A stretch of 59,508 nucleotides of DNA from Lentisphaeria bacterium (GTDB lineage: Bacteria; Verrucomicrobiota; Lentisphaeria; Victivallales; UBA1829), in assembly GCA_017503375.1 (NCBI GenBank), contig JAFVTF010000053.1, forward strand, positions 1 through 59,508, read 5' to 3'. Under the pieces are notes generated by a model. It ran no database searches, was not told the DNA's origin, and worked only from the letters and a program-made list of their open reading frames with translations. The first letter of the stretch is position 1. The number at the start of each line of letters is the position of its first letter. Positions 52,270 to 59,508 of this stretch are shown one piece after another. A program made the translations under genes and the position numbers.

Positions 52270-52818
52270 TTATTTCCCCAGTTCTTCTCCGGGACGTTCG
52301 GCAGATTCATCATATTTTCCGGTATAATTGATCTCGTAAAAATCAATCCGGAATTCCGATGGACCATCCATTTGAATATGATGGTACCGTTCGGGATAAA
52401 GCAATACGGGATGGTCCGGGTCGGCATCATGAATTACTCCGGTATCTTCCCAGACCAATTGCAGATTTCCTCTGATAACGACCAGCATACCGCATTTTCC
52501 TTTCGGAGTCATGTGTTTTCCGAGAATCTGCCGCGGAACAGTTGTATCTGTCAAAATCGGAGTGGACACTGAAAATTTTGCATTTTTCGGCAAATGAGCT
52601 GTCTGGAAATGTTTTTTATGTTTCGGGCTTGCACAGACACATCCGAGAAGATGTGATTCCGTTGCCTCCGGCAAACTTTCATGATCAAAATCCGGATTCA
52701 AAGCTCCGCAGTTCGGACATCCCCGGAAATGTTTTCCGAAAACAGACAGATGCGGAAATTCAGCAAGCTCATCCGGGTTATAATTGGTTCCGCAGCATGG
52801 ACAATGTTTGTTTTTCAT
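52270..52818 (-). CDS. Zinc-ribbon plus DUF1971/TehB-type cupin fusion protein
   Basis: A 182-residue protein. The N-terminus has two Cys pairs, CPCCGTNYNPDEL and GCPNCGALNPD (a zinc ribbon of about 45 residues). The second half matches the DUF1971 cupin: HMTPKGKCGMLVVIRGNLQL, DADPDHPVLLYPERYHHIQM and FRIDFYEI, with the His residues of a cupin metal site. The family includes the N-terminal half of TehB-like proteins. The role is unknown. The ribosome site is AAGGGGG. Confidence 0.7.
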   Translation of the reverse strand: MKNKHCPCCGTNYNPDELAEFPHLSVFGKHFRGCPNCGALNPDFDHESLPEATESHLLGCVCASPKHKKHFQTAHLPKNAKFSVSTPILTDTTVPRQILGKHMTPKGKCGMLVVIRGNLQLVWEDTGVIHDADPDHPVLLYPERYHHIQMDGPSEFRIDFYEINYTGKYDESAERPGEELGK

Positions 52819-52907
52819 AAAATTCCCCCTTTCTGTTTTCTATCAGCCTGCGGCTTCGTGCGATATCGAAGTCCGCAAGCAATAGACACAGGAAGGATGG
52901 AATATGT

Positions 52908-53756
52908 TCAGGACATGACAATCTCACTTTCTTCAATCATAAGCTCTTTCAATTTAGCCAAAGCCTGATTCTGGATTTGCCGGACACGTTCTCTTGTTCT
53001 GCCGATAATCTGACTGACCTCGTCCAGCGTTTTGTTTTCAAAATAGCGCATGGAAATAATTTCCCGTTCACGCGGATCAAGAGAGTCCAAGCCTTCACGG
53101 AGCAATGCCAGAGAATCTTCATCACTGATCCGGGTTCCGGGATTGACAGCGTTGGGGTCCGGTATCAGTTCTTCAAAAGAATTTTCTTCTCCTTCGACAA
53201 TTTTGTCCTGAAGAGAAAATATACTGTTGTCTGACCTGCGGAGAGAAGCAACTGTCCGTTCGGAAAGATCAAGATATTCTGCGACCTCAAGGTCACTCGG
53301 TTCACGTCCCAATTCTGTTTTCAATAAAAGTCTTGCCTGTTTTATCCGGTTCATTTTGCTGCCGGTCTGCACAGGAATCCGGATGGTTCTTGTCTGGTTT
53401 GCGATGGCTCGCCGCATGGATTGTTTGATCCACCAGGCAGCATACGTACTGAATTTTGAACCCAGATTCGGATCAAATGTTCTTCCGGACCGCATAAGCC
53501 CGATATTTCCTTCTGAAATCAAGTCTGCAATGGGCAATCCGGAACCCCGGAAATCATGAGCAATCTTGACAACCAGTCTCAGATTTGACAGAATGAGAGT
53601 TTCTATAGCCTTCTGCCGTTTTTTTTCATTATTTCCATGAATCTGTCTTGCCAGTTTAATTTCTTCTTCAACTGACAGCAGCGAATAATTACTGATCTCC
53701 TCGATGTACTGTTTGAGAGAATCTTTTTTTTCTGAGAATTCTTCGTTTTGCAGCAT
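52908..53756 (-). CDS. RNA polymerase sigma factor, group 2 (sigma-70 family)
   Basis: A 282-residue protein; ATG at 53756 (MLQNEEFSEKKDSL) follows AGGAAAGGA. Region 1.2 is SLKQYIEEISNYSLLSVEEE, region 2 is SNLRLVVKIAHDFRG then KFSTYAAWWIKQSMRRAIAN, region 3 follows at NRIKQARLLLKTELGREPSD, and region 4 is LDPREREIISMRYFENKTL with RERVRQIQNQALAKL. Region 1.1 is absent, so it is a non-primary (group 2) sigma factor, of the kind used in stress or stationary phase. It recognises promoters with -10/-35 elements. Confidence 0.92.
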   Translation of the reverse strand: MLQNEEFSEKKDSLKQYIEEISNYSLLSVEEEIKLARQIHGNNEKKRQKAIETLILSNLRLVVKIAHDFRGSGLPIADLISEGNIGLMRSGRTFDPNLGSKFSTYAAWWIKQSMRRAIANQTRTIRIPVQTGSKMNRIKQARLLLKTELGREPSDLEVAEYLDLSERTVASLRRSDNSIFSLQDKIVEGEENSFEELIPDPNAVNPGTRISDEDSLALLREGLDSLDPREREIISMRYFENKTLDEVSQIIGRTRERVRQIQNQALAKLKELMIEESEIVMS

Positions 53757-54147
53757 ACTTGACCAATCCTTTCCTGAAAATTTAAGACAAACAAAAATAA
53801 AATAATGGTTTTCATATAATACGCCAAAAAACATAAAAATTAACAAAAAGGTACGGATATCCCATATTTTTTCATAAAAATGTTTGGGGCTGTTGCAAAA
53901 CCTGAAATTTGAAAGCACATTTTCGTACGGAGAAAACGGAGTGTACTGAGTGTACGGAGGCATTTTTGATTATTACCGACCGATTTCTCAAAAGAAATGG
54001 CTCGGTTCCCCATGCAGGTTGGTAACAAAGCCAAAAATTTTAATTTTTTTTTAAGAATATACAATATTTATTCAGAATATACGTTTATGTGTATGAGCTG
54101 AAGAAGTTTTTCAGGAAACAGAAATAGAAAGATAGCATCCCCCAACC

Positions 54148-54169
54148 AAAAAAGAGAGTTCTTCTCTTT
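54148..54169 (-). terminator. Terminator of the XRE/cupin gene
   Basis: On the minus strand AAAGAGA (54169-54163) pairs with TCTCTTT (54157-54151) across a 5-base loop and runs into further T residues (A-run at 54148-54153). Confidence 0.55.
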
Positions 54170-54206
54170 CCGCATGAGACACCCCCTTTCTCATGCGGTT
54201 TTTTTT
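54170..54206 (+). terminator. Strong plus-strand terminator in the sigma-XRE spacer
   Basis: CCGCATGAGA (54170-54179) pairs perfectly with TCTCATGCGG (54189-54198) around a 9-base loop and is followed by eight T residues. Confidence 0.85.
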
Positions 54207-54214
54207 ATGGATTT

Positions 54215-54790
54215 TTATTCAGGATTTCCGCCGGAATAGGTAATCAGAGCCTTTGCATAGCTGCAACCTTCCGCAAGACGTACTTTGTGAGGAAGATTCG
54301 GTTTCATATACAGAGTGTCCCCGGGATTCATCCGGTGAACTCCTGCTTCATTGAGAATATAATAGTCCAAGGAACCTTCCAGAAGAACAAAAAATTCTTC
54401 GGTATCGTGGAACATGAAATCACGTTCCTCGCCGGTACGGTGATATTCCACCAGAAAAGGATCCATAATCCGTCCGATTTGAGGATAAGCCAGAGCAAAA
54501 TAACGGATCCCATACTTGTTTCCGTCATCACGGACAAGCTCTTCTCCGTTATTCATTTTCCCGAATGTAAATTCCGGAGCGGGATTATCCCGCTGAAACA
54601 AGCCGCTTAATCCGGTTCCCAATGCTTCTCCGATCTTGTTTAATGCGTTCAAAGACGGTGTAACACGGAAATTTTCCACCTGAGAAATAAAACCTTTGCT
54701 GAACCCGCTTTTCTGAGCAAGCTGTTCGATGGTCATATTCTGAGCAAGACGGATCTTGCGGATTGTTTGTGAAAGCTGAATCAAATCCAT
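54215..54790 (-). CDS. XRE-family transcriptional regulator with cupin domain
   Basis: A 191-residue protein; ATG at 54790 (MDLIQLSQTIRKIRL) follows AAGGAAG. The helix-turn-helix is NMTIEQLAQKSGFSKGFISQ plus VENFRVTPSLNALNKIGEAL. A C-terminal cupin follows (EEFFVLLEGSLDYYI, MNPGDTLYMKPNLPHKVRL). This layout is common in regulators sensing small metabolites such as polyamines or amino acids. It is the last gene of the manA-argS-lpxL run, 49 bp after lpxL. Confidence 0.92.
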   Translation of the reverse strand: MDLIQLSQTIRKIRLAQNMTIEQLAQKSGFSKGFISQVENFRVTPSLNALNKIGEALGTGLSGLFQRDNPAPEFTFGKMNNGEELVRDDGNKYGIRYFALAYPQIGRIMDPFLVEYHRTGEERDFMFHDTEEFFVLLEGSLDYYILNEAGVHRMNPGDTLYMKPNLPHKVRLAEGCSYAKALITYSGGNPE

Positions 54791-54839
54791 GCTTTTTCTT
54801 CCTTTTCCGGATACCTGTTCAGGTGATACAATGAGTCGT

Positions 54840-55760
54840 TTAACGGGTTCTGCCATCCATGTCCAGCCAGCGGCGTGCAGCCCACATCCATTGTTCCGGC
54901 TGCTCCCGGATGATCTTTTCCAGTTCCGTTGTACACATCTGTGTAACAACCTGAATATCCCGTTCTTTGTCATCAGTCGGTTCATATTTAATCAGATTTC
55001 CCAGCACGACTTCAAAGCGGAAATTTTTTCCGGGCAGACGCCGGGTTACTTCCGGAATGATCGGATAACCTGTTTTCAGATGCATCAGAGCCGGAGTTTT
55101 ATGAGTCCGGCAGGGATGTCCGAAAAAGATGGTCTCCACACCTTCTGTATGGGATGCATGCTGGTCGATCAGAACAGTAAACACTCTGCCTTCATTCAAC
55201 GCTTTCAGACCTTGACGGATTCCGAGATTTTTGGGGATCAGTTTATGGAGCGGGCTGGCGCGGTGATCAAGGATCAGTTTGCCGATTTTCGGGTTGTCAA
55301 ACGGCCGCATCATGGAAGCCATCGTTCTGCCGCTGTGATCGCAATATGCATGTCCTGCGACTTCCCAGTTTCCGTAGTGAGCAACCCCCAGAATGTGAGT
55401 TTTGAATTGTGCGGATGCGGCAAAATATTCCCGTACAGATTCCGGCGGACCGGACACTGTGATTTTTGCTTTATCATAGCATTGATCCATTTTGAAGATC
55501 TCTGCCAGCAGCATGGAAAACTCATGATAGCATTTTTTGGCAAGAGACGCTGCTGCTTTTCTGTCTTTCACAATTCCGGCATGAAGCATGTGATTGATTG
55601 TCCGGTTTCTGTGCTTTGCATCCAGATAATATACACACTTGATCAATACGGAAGATATAGCATACGCAACTTTCAGCGGAATCATCCGTACGAATTGGTA
55701 AAAGATCAGAAAAGGAATGTATTCCGCCCAGATCACTATTTTTGATTTATTGCGCGCCAT
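54840..55760 (-). CDS. Lipid A/Kdo2-lipid acyltransferase (LpxL/HtrB family)
   Basis: A 306-residue protein with an N-terminal membrane segment (YIPFLIFYQFVRMIPLKVAY) and the family motif GVAHYGNWEVAGHAY (H-x4-E). GRVFTVLIDQHASHTEGVE and PCRTHKTPALMHLKTGYPII follow. It adds a secondary acyl chain to lipid A at the inner membrane, supporting an LPS-bearing cell. It begins 1 bp after argS ends. Confidence 0.9.
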   Translation of the reverse strand: MARNKSKIVIWAEYIPFLIFYQFVRMIPLKVAYAISSVLIKCVYYLDAKHRNRTINHMLHAGIVKDRKAAASLAKKCYHEFSMLLAEIFKMDQCYDKAKITVSGPPESVREYFAASAQFKTHILGVAHYGNWEVAGHAYCDHSGRTMASMMRPFDNPKIGKLILDHRASPLHKLIPKNLGIRQGLKALNEGRVFTVLIDQHASHTEGVETIFFGHPCRTHKTPALMHLKTGYPIIPEVTRRLPGKNFRFEVVLGNLIKYEPTDDKERDIQVVTQMCTTELEKIIREQPEQWMWAARRWLDMDGRTR

Positions 55761-55761
55761 A

Positions 55762-57555
55762 TTACATTGCCTCCGGAACTCCGATCGTCAATGTTGCAAG
55801 GCCGTCGGTCAGAATATCTCTGGCTGCATAGCAGAGCGCAAGCCGTGCTTCCCGGATTTCAGGATTTTCCGCATTGAGAGCCTGACATTCACGGTAGAAG
55901 CGGTTGAATGCTTTTGCTGTTTCCAGCAGATAGTTGACCAGCACAGAACAATCCTTCTTTTCTGCTGCAGAGATCAAGGCTTCCGGATAGGTTGCGCAAG
56001 CCAGTGCCAATGCGCGTTCTTCTCCGGTGGTCAGCAATTCCCATTTGGGAGCTGTTACAGTAAATCCGCGTTCTGCGGCTTTGCGTTCGATGGAGTTGAT
56101 TCTGGCGCAGGCATACTGAACATACGGGCCGGTATCGCCTTCAAATTTCAGAGATGCCTGAGGATCGAACATCATCGTTGTTCTGGGGTTGAATTTCAAA
56201 AGCATGAATTTCAGTGCGCCCATACCGATGATTTCAGAACGTTCTTCCAAATCTGCGGGAGGCTCTGCTCCGTTCAAACGTTCCAATGTGGCTTTTTTGG
56301 CAAGTTCATGCATTTCATCAAACAGGTCATCAGCATCCACCACAGTTCCTTCGCGGCTTTTCATTTTTCCGGTAGGCAGGTTGACCATACCGTATGCCAT
56401 GTGGAACAGTTCTTTTGCCCAGGAATAACCCATTTTTTCCAGAATCTTGAAAAGCATCTGGAAGTGAAGAATCTGTTCGTCGCCCACGACCCATACCTGG
56501 GAATCGGGGGAGAATTCATTCTGTTTCAGCAGAGTTGTTCCGATGTCCTGTGTGATATAAACACTTGTGCCGTCTTTCCGGAGAACAACTTTTGTTCCGA
56601 GTTTGCCGAGATCAGCAATGGTTGCACCGTCTTCCCGCTTGTCGAAAACACCTTTTTCCAATCCCTGTGCAACAATATCTTTTCCGAGAAGATAAGTATT
56701 GCTTTCCAGGAAGGTCTTATTGAATTTCACGCCCATCCGCTGATAGGTCTGATTGAAACCGTCGAACACCCATTCATTCATTTTTTTCCAGAGAGCAACG
56801 GTTTCTTCATCACCGGCTTCCCATTTCCGGAGCATTTCCTGAGCTGCGGCACCGATCTCTGTCATCAGGAACAGTTCGTTATTGTCCTTGTCTGCCAGTT
56901 CCGGCTGTGCTTCCCGGAGAGCTTTGATCTGTTCGGAAAGAGCGGAGTTGTATTTGACATAATAATCGCCGACGAAGTGGTCCCCTTTGATACCGGTGGA
57001 TTCCGGAGTGGCTCCGTTGCCGAACCGCATGTAGGCAAGCATGGATTTGCAGATGTGAATTCCGCGGTCATTCACAAGGTTGACAGGGATCACGTCATGT
57101 TTAACTCTTGCCAGCAATGATGCCAGAGACATCCCGAGGGTATTGTTTCTTACATGTCCCAGGTGCTGAGGTTTATTGGTGTTCGGTGCGGAATATTCAA
57201 TCACAATGCGTTTCCGTGCATTTTCCGGGAGAACGCCTGCCGCAAGAATTGCGGGGACATCTGCCACGGTATCGCGGAACAGTGCAGCAGTCTTCAAGGT
57301 TACGTTCAGGAATCCTTTGACAGCGGAAGCTGCTTCCACATCGGGGTCAGCAGAAAGAATTTCTGCGGCTTTTGCAGCCAGAACATCCGGCTTTGTTGCA
57401 AAAAATCTGGTCATACGGAAACAGTTGACCGTGATATCTCCTTCCATTCCCGGAGGACAGAGTTCTGCGGAAAGGTGAGTTCCTTCCGGAAGTTTTGCAG
57501 CAGGAAATGCTGCAGCGAGGGCTTGTTCAAGTCTGGTGATGCACTGAAGTTCCAT
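55762..57555 (-). CDS. argS: Arginine-tRNA ligase
   Basis: A 597-residue class Ia synthetase. Marks are the HIGH-like motif SAPNTNKPQHLGHVRNNTLG, the N-terminal additional domain, KMSK-like GKMKSREG, and the C-terminal anticodon-binding domain starting near FEGDTGPYVQYACARI. It charges tRNA(Arg). It lies 12 bp after manA and 1 bp before the lpxL-type gene. Confidence 0.97.
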   Translation of the reverse strand: MELQCITRLEQALAAAFPAAKLPEGTHLSAELCPPGMEGDITVNCFRMTRFFATKPDVLAAKAAEILSADPDVEAASAVKGFLNVTLKTAALFRDTVADVPAILAAGVLPENARKRIVIEYSAPNTNKPQHLGHVRNNTLGMSLASLLARVKHDVIPVNLVNDRGIHICKSMLAYMRFGNGATPESTGIKGDHFVGDYYVKYNSALSEQIKALREAQPELADKDNNELFLMTEIGAAAQEMLRKWEAGDEETVALWKKMNEWVFDGFNQTYQRMGVKFNKTFLESNTYLLGKDIVAQGLEKGVFDKREDGATIADLGKLGTKVVLRKDGTSVYITQDIGTTLLKQNEFSPDSQVWVVGDEQILHFQMLFKILEKMGYSWAKELFHMAYGMVNLPTGKMKSREGTVVDADDLFDEMHELAKKATLERLNGAEPPADLEERSEIIGMGALKFMLLKFNPRTTMMFDPQASLKFEGDTGPYVQYACARINSIERKAAERGFTVTAPKWELLTTGEERALALACATYPEALISAAEKKDCSVLVNYLLETAKAFNRFYRECQALNAENPEIREARLALCYAARDILTDGLATLTIGVPEAM

Positions 57556-57567
57556 AATCTTTTATCC

Positions 57568-58566
57568 TTAAAGTGTTGTTTTAATGACTGTTGAAACGGT
57601 TGAAGCGGATGGTTCGATTCTGTAGGTTCCGCAGCAGGCGGGAATCAGGCAGGATGCTCCGGGGCAAAGCTCCAAAGTATTATCTCCCGCGGCAATTTTC
57701 ACCGGCTGATTGACTGCTGTAATCAAATGGAATGAACTTCCGTCAGTTGTATCTTCCCAATCTCCGGAAAGACGCAAGTCCTCTACATGGAAGAACGGGC
57801 AGTTTTCGATGACAGAGTATATTCTATTACCGCTTTCCGGGTCTTGGGCGCGGGGAATCAGCGGAGAATCTGTCAATGAGGAATTGATGCTCTTCCGGGA
57901 CTCTTCCACATGGAGCTGACGGGGTTTTCCATCGGAACCGACACGGCCCCAGTCACTGATCCGGTAAGTCGTATCGCTGTTCTGCTGAACCTCAAGCAGC
58001 AGATTCCCCGCTCCGATCGCATGAACGAGTCCGGCCTTAATGAAATATGCATCGCCGGGTTTTGAATCGTAAACAACCAGACTTTTTTCACAATCCGGAG
58101 ATGAGGCTTTGGAGAGAAACTCTTCCGTTTCCGCTCCGGGCTGCAATCCGGCAATGATTTTGGCTCCGGGTTCCGCATGAATGATATACCACATCTCTGT
58201 TTTCGGTTGAGCTCCGTTGCCGAGCCGTTCACAGGCTGATTCATCCGGATGAACCTGAAGGGAAAGTTTCTGTCCGGCATCAATGATTTTAATCAGAAGA
58301 GGAAATCTTCCTCCCCGGAATTTTGTTCCGAGAAGTGCCGCAGGATAGTTCTGAACAAGTTCTGTAATGGTTTTTCCAGCAAAGGAACCGTTTAACACAA
58401 CGCTCTGCACATCATCGCGGTCGCACAATTCCCAAGCCTCTCCGATTGGGTCTGCCGCATCATCAGGAAGTTCTCGGTTCAGAACCTTTGCAAGGTTCCC
58501 ACCGCCCCACATCACGGGTTTATAATATGGCTGAAACTGCAAAGGATAAAATATGTTCTTGCTCAT
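57568..58566 (-). CDS. manA: Mannose-6-phosphate isomerase, class I
   Basis: A 332-residue protein; ATG at 58566 (MSKNIFYPLQFQPYYKPVMW) follows AAGGAA. Zinc-site marks are LLIKIIDAGQKLSLQVHPDE (Gln, His) and KTEMWYI (Glu); a later segment GDAYFIKAGLVHAIGAGNLL carries the fourth ligand. It interconverts mannose-6-phosphate and fructose-6-phosphate, feeding GDP-mannose for surface glycans. First gene of the run manA-argS-lpxL-XRE. Confidence 0.93.
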   Translation of the reverse strand: MSKNIFYPLQFQPYYKPVMWGGGNLAKVLNRELPDDAADPIGEAWELCDRDDVQSVVLNGSFAGKTITELVQNYPAALLGTKFRGGRFPLLIKIIDAGQKLSLQVHPDESACERLGNGAQPKTEMWYIIHAEPGAKIIAGLQPGAETEEFLSKASSPDCEKSLVVYDSKPGDAYFIKAGLVHAIGAGNLLLEVQQNSDTTYRISDWGRVGSDGKPRQLHVEESRKSINSSLTDSPLIPRAQDPESGNRIYSVIENCPFFHVEDLRLSGDWEDTTDGSSFHLITAVNQPVKIAAGDNTLELCPGASCLIPACCGTYRIEPSASTVSTVIKTTL

Positions 58567-58596
58567 CGTAATCAATTCCTTATCTTTAAGATAGGA

Positions 58597-58624
58597 AATA
58601 TATCACACTTTCCGGATTTTTCAA
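58597..58624 (-). promoter_or_regulatory. Predicted promoter of the manA-argS-lpxL operon
   Basis: On the minus strand TTGAAA (58624-58619), a 16-bp spacer and TATATT (58602-58597), 31 bp upstream of the start codon. Confidence 0.55.
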
Positions 58625-58910
58625 AAGAAAGATAAGAAAAAACGGGATATACCTGAGATTTTTTGATCTTTTACAGCTGTCCGTCTTGAGATTTCGGCAG
58701 TTTCAAAAGGCACTGTTCCCAACAAAGGTTGCTTTATGATCGGGGAAGAAGGGAAATACTTTTGAGGAAACTTTTTCCCTTCTTCCCCGAACCCCATCAT
58801 CTCTTTAGAAACCTTTTTACGGCATTCCGATTTTTGCAACTCAAAAATCAAAATGCCATCATAAAGTTAAAATAATAGAAGGATTTCCCCACCCATACAG
58901 GGAACAAATC
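58625..58910. other. Noncoding region with a 15-bp hairpin
   Basis: GGGGAAGAAGGGAAA (58742-58756) pairs perfectly with TTTCCCTTCTTCCCC (58774-58788) over a 17-base loop. A short minus-strand frame (58621-58851) crosses it, but it has no ribosome site and a composition unlike a real gene; I treat it as spurious. No gene is supported. Confidence 0.5.
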
Positions 58911-59325
58911 TTATTTTTTATATTTGACAGCCTTTCCGCGAACCTCGGTTGTAACGGCATTAAAAATTGAAAGAACAGAAACATGCCTGGTATCCACTTC
59001 CATGTTAAGAATCTCATCGGCTTCGGGATAATTTTTCAAAGCATCAGCTTTTGCGGCCGCAATTCCGCAGTTTCCGGAAGAAAAAAGCATCAGAACATCT
59101 GTTGCTGTTGCAGAACCGTAAACATCGCCTAAAATCTGAACATCCCTGGCAGAATGCATTTTAGGAGCAATATAACTGGGAAGAGTAATGCTTGTTGACA
59201 AAGCTCCCGGATATGGTGCTCCGAAAGAGTTGTTCGCGACATATCCGGGCACACGGCAACCGGTCATCCATGGAGTAACAAGCAAGGTAAGAGAAGCTGC
59301 GACGATCAGTAATTTTTTGGTTCAT
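58911..59325 (-). pseudogene. TRL-like lipoprotein gene with a +1 frameshift in its signal peptide
   Basis: The body (58911-59285, 124 codons) matches the TRL-like family: the Cys-start WMTGCRVPG, LGDVYGSATATDVLMLFSSG, and AAAKADALKNYPEADEILN with VDTRHVSVLSIFN and EVRGKAVKYKK. The upstream ATG at 59325 (MNQK) is one base out of frame, because the A-run has six A residues; with five it would read MNQKLLIVAASLTLLVTPWM then TGC, a perfect lipoprotein signal. So either the gene is broken, or the extra A is an error, or a TTG start is used. Confidence 0.7.
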
Positions 59326-59440
59326 CGACGGTTTATGACAGAAGTATGCAGAAAAATATAAAAATCTGAAAGACGGAATTGAAAAAGACCGGAATTGCAC
59401 CTATTGTTAAGTGTCCAAAAAAAACAGTAGGGAGTAAGCA

Positions 59441-59508
59441 ATGCCGGTCAATTTATACTATACACAGAAAGTCCGTGGATTTCAACAAGAGAGTATAAAA
59501 TATTTCCA
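59441..59508 (+). CDS. Start of an unidentified gene running off the right edge
   Basis: ATG at 59441 with GGGAG 8 bp upstream begins MPVNLYYTQKVRGFQQESIK and continues to the window end. GACCGGAATTGC (59386-59397) and GCAATGCCGGTC (59437-59448) form an 11/12 inverted repeat around its start. It may be the left end of an insertion sequence; the fragment is too short to confirm. Confidence 0.4.
   Translation, partial: MPVNLYYTQKVRGFQQESIKYF

Larger units (their letters stand above)
54060..54206 (+). ncRNA. Candidate small RNA ending at a strong plus-strand terminator
   Basis: Both flanking genes read on the minus strand, yet a near-perfect plus-strand terminator ends at 54206. A TATACAAT-type box near 54057 could serve as a -10 element. 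The transcript would be about 130-145 bases. The start and the fold are not determined; this is inference from the terminator. Confidence 0.25.
53757..54214. other. 458-bp noncoding region between the sigma factor and XRE genes
   Basis: No protein gene is supported. It holds a half copy of the GGGGCTGTTGCAAAA repeat (about 53885), GTACGGAG direct repeats (53926-53955), and a two-level fold at 53976-54034 (TTACCGACC pairs with GGTTGGTAA, around an ATTTCT/AGAAAT hairpin). The two terminators are listed separately. It should also carry the sigma gene's promoter, which I could not place. Confidence 0.5.

Noticed and set aside
58621..58851. 76-codon minus-strand frame after manA
   Set aside because: No ribosome site, it crosses a perfect 15-bp hairpin, and its composition is unlike that of the true genes.

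Overview
The window looks like a chromosomal segment of a Gram-negative PVC-superphylum bacterium, most plausibly Lentisphaerota (Victivallis-like). This is inferred from family content, not from a marker-gene search. The supporting signs are outer-membrane and LPS genes (LpxL-type acyltransferase, O-antigen ligase, a secretin), a very long GreA-type factor, a zinc-ribbon Ser/Thr kinase next to a pseudopilin, a TopA with a non-standard C-terminus, GatB-dependent tRNA amidation, and a codon style rich in CCG, GGA, TCC and CGG. There is no CRISPR array, no phage and no complete insertion sequence. The right edge enters an unidentified plus-strand gene.

Layout. 0.2-6.1 kb (minus): a tight five-gene operon encoding a secretin, a MacA-like adaptor, a MacB/LolD-like ATPase, a FtsX/MacB-like permease and a phosphodiester glycosidase. 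6.3-11.1 kb (minus): a second exporter operon of the yhiI-rbbA-yhhJ type. 11.4-16.4 kb (minus): a DUF805 protein, a beta-helix protein, a low-molecular-weight phosphatase and an algI-algJ-like O-acetylation pair. A degraded gene stub lies between the last two. tRNA-Val(CAC) follows. 16.8-20.1 kb (plus): kinase and pseudopilin. 20.3-26.6 kb (plus): topA, a DUF2059 protein, an inositol-phosphatase-like gene, a DUF362/ferredoxin protein and gatB, closed by a terminator. 27.0-32.7 kb (plus): a second algI-algJ pair, an epimerase-like protein and an O-antigen-ligase-like protein. 34.4-41.3 kb (plus): etfB-etfA-acyl-CoA dehydrogenase-rpoZ, then purE, a small membrane protein, glycerol-1-phosphate dehydrogenase and an unknown exported protein. 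41.4-46.0 kb (minus): M24 peptidase, queH, a ferritin-like protein, a LexA-like protein, a histidine phosphatase and a Ppx/GppA-like protein. 46.2 kb onward: a GH20-like enzyme, a Pro/Val repeat protein, a metallophosphoesterase, an interrupted greA-like gene, folB, a zinc-ribbon/DUF1971 fusion, a group 2 sigma factor and a manA-argS-lpxL-XRE/cupin operon. The segment ends with a frameshifted TRL-like lipoprotein gene.

The most unusual points are as follows. A secretin sits in one operon with a MacAB-like ABC exporter, where a TolC-type channel would be expected. The LexA-like, Ppx/GppA-like and ferritin-like proteins have all lost catalytic residues. TopA carries three copies of a ~50-residue module in place of zinc fingers. 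Three genes look broken: greA-like by an in-frame TAA, TRL by one extra base in an A-run, and a kinase-like stub after algJ. Many predicted promoters share a TTGNNN-16-TATATT layout. All positions and motifs were read by eye. No database search was possible.
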